Of a DNA stretch of 64,000 nt, positions 63,357 through 64,000 are shown piece by piece. Under the pieces are notes generated by a model. It was given only the letters and a program-made list of their open reading frames with translations. It made no database searches and was not told where the DNA came from. The translations under genes and the position numbers were made by a program. Within the stretch, counting starts at the first letter, position 1, and each line of letters opens with the position of its first letter. Source of the DNA: Anaerotruncus sp. MC2020 (GTDB taxonomy: Bacteria > Bacillota > Clostridia > Oscillospirales > Ruminococcaceae); assembly GCA_000701945.1 (NCBI GenBank), contig JNKE01000017.1, positions 186,001-250,000 on the forward strand. The letters run 5' to 3'.

Positions 63357-64000
63357 ATGAGATTCACTAAAATGCAGGGCTGCGGCAATGACTATGTATA
63401 CGTCAACTGCTTTGAGGAGAGCGTAAGCTCTCCCGAGCAGCTTGCCCGCTCGGTAAGTGACAGGCATTTCGGCATCGGCTCGGACGGACTCGTTCTGATA
63501 TGTCCGAGCGAGGTCGCCGACTGTAAAATGAGAATGTTCAATCCCGACGGCAGCGAGTCGGAGATGTGCGGCAACGCCATACGCTGCGTGGCGAAGTATG
63601 TCTACGACAGGGACATCATCCACAAGCAGAAAATCGCCGTTGAGACGCTCGCGGGGATAAAGCTGATAGCCGTCAACACCGACGAGAACGACATCGCGCG
63701 CACGCTTACGGTGGATATGGGCGCTCCGATAACTACTGCCGCGGAGATACCAGTCATTGCTGAGAGCTCGCCCGTTAAGGACCTCCGACTGGAGGCGTTC
63801 GGCAGGGAGTTCACCGCGACCTGCGTATCTATGGGCAACCCCCACGCCGTTATCTTCATCGACGAGGACGTCAGCAGCTTCGACGTTGAGAGCTTCGGCA
63901 GAGTCTTCGAGCAGGACGAGCGCTTCCCGCGCAAGGCGAACATCGAGTTCGTGAATGTTCTCTCGCCGACACATCTGAAAATGCGCGTCTGGGAGCGCGG
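63357..64000 (+). CDS. dapF: Diaminopimelate epimerase (3' partial)
   Basis: First 214 codons of an epimerase converting LL- to meso-diaminopimelate for lysine and peptidoglycan. The start motif is KMQGCGNDYVYV, and the catalytic base Cys71 lies in MCGNAIRC; the second catalytic cysteine is beyond the window edge. The sequence remains open to base 64000. GGAGTG at the end of glnN acts as its SD, so it continues the pyrG-glnN operon. Confidence 0.95.
   Translation, partial: MRFTKMQGCGNDYVYVNCFEESVSSPEQLARSVSDRHFGIGSDGLVLICPSEVADCKMRMFNPDGSESEMCGNAIRCVAKYVYDRDIIHKQKIAVETLAGIKLIAVNTDENDIARTLTVDMGAPITTAAEIPVIAESSPVKDLRLEAFGREFTATCVSMGNPHAVIFIDEDVSSFDVESFGRVFEQDERFPRKANIEFVNVLSPTHLKMRVWER

Overview
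The window reads as a chromosomal segment of an anaerobic, Gram-positive, plant-polysaccharide-degrading Firmicute close to Ruminococcus. The evidence is two secreted pectin-active enzymes with C-terminal dockerins and Thr-rich linkers (cellulosome style), an intact sporulation sigma-K gene, a type III glutamine synthetase, a reverse rubrerythrin, clear sigma-A promoters with 17-bp spacers and strong AGGAGG-type ribosome binding sites. I see no transposase, integrase, phage gene, CRISPR array or rRNA; the only tRNA is Leu(UAA).

Layout. 1-6.1 kb: dockerin-bearing GH127 beta-L-arabinofuranosidase (5' end outside the window) and PL11 rhamnogalacturonan lyase. 6.3-10.3 kb: a diguanylate cyclase translationally coupled to a sugar-binding lipoprotein, then a cytoplasmic zinc-phospholipase-like protein. 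10.7-13.4 kb (minus): isochorismatase-like hydrolase, Na+/Ca2+ exchanger, GT2 and GNAT in one operon. 13.8-15.8 kb: ion transporter plus cytidylate-kinase-like protein. 15.9-21.1 kb: ligA operon ending with surE and mtnN. 21.3-24.3 kb: divergent MTA/SAH deaminase and short-type AhcY. 24.4-26.5 kb: HD-GYP protein. 26.6-33.2 kb (minus): pgk, a small membrane protein, tpiA and gpmI, running into an ApbE/NusG-II/Gx-transporter cluster. 33.4-39.1 kb: orphan trpC, sigK, SGNH hydrolase, tRNA-Leu, and an ECF sigma with its membrane partner. 39.5-46.2 kb: His-rich P1B ATPase behind a perfect operator, radical SAM protein, uppP, and a redox-stress group (Crp/Fnr regulator, NrdD-like mini-protein, reverse rubrerythrin). 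46.2-63.4 kb: a nitrogen-assimilation block (asnB, purF, ANTAR regulator, atypical glutamine synthetase, gltD, gltB; divergently amt-PII, pyrG, glnN), then dapF cut by the window end.

How it fits together. The nitrogen block takes up ammonium (Amt-PII), fixes it into glutamine (GSIII) and glutamate (GltBD), and spends glutamine amide on PurF, AsnB and CTP synthase. Leaders of amt and gltB carry terminator hairpins, and leaders of amt, gltB and asnB each carry a hairpin with an AAYGGM hexaloop, the loop type bound by ANTAR proteins; an ANTAR protein is encoded in the same operon as gltB. This is the strongest candidate for a local regulatory system. Other points of interest are the autonomous glycyl-radical-like mini-protein, the cyclase/binding-protein pair, three enzymes acting on S-adenosylhomocysteine, and several families of hairpin repeats between genes, some with compensatory base changes.
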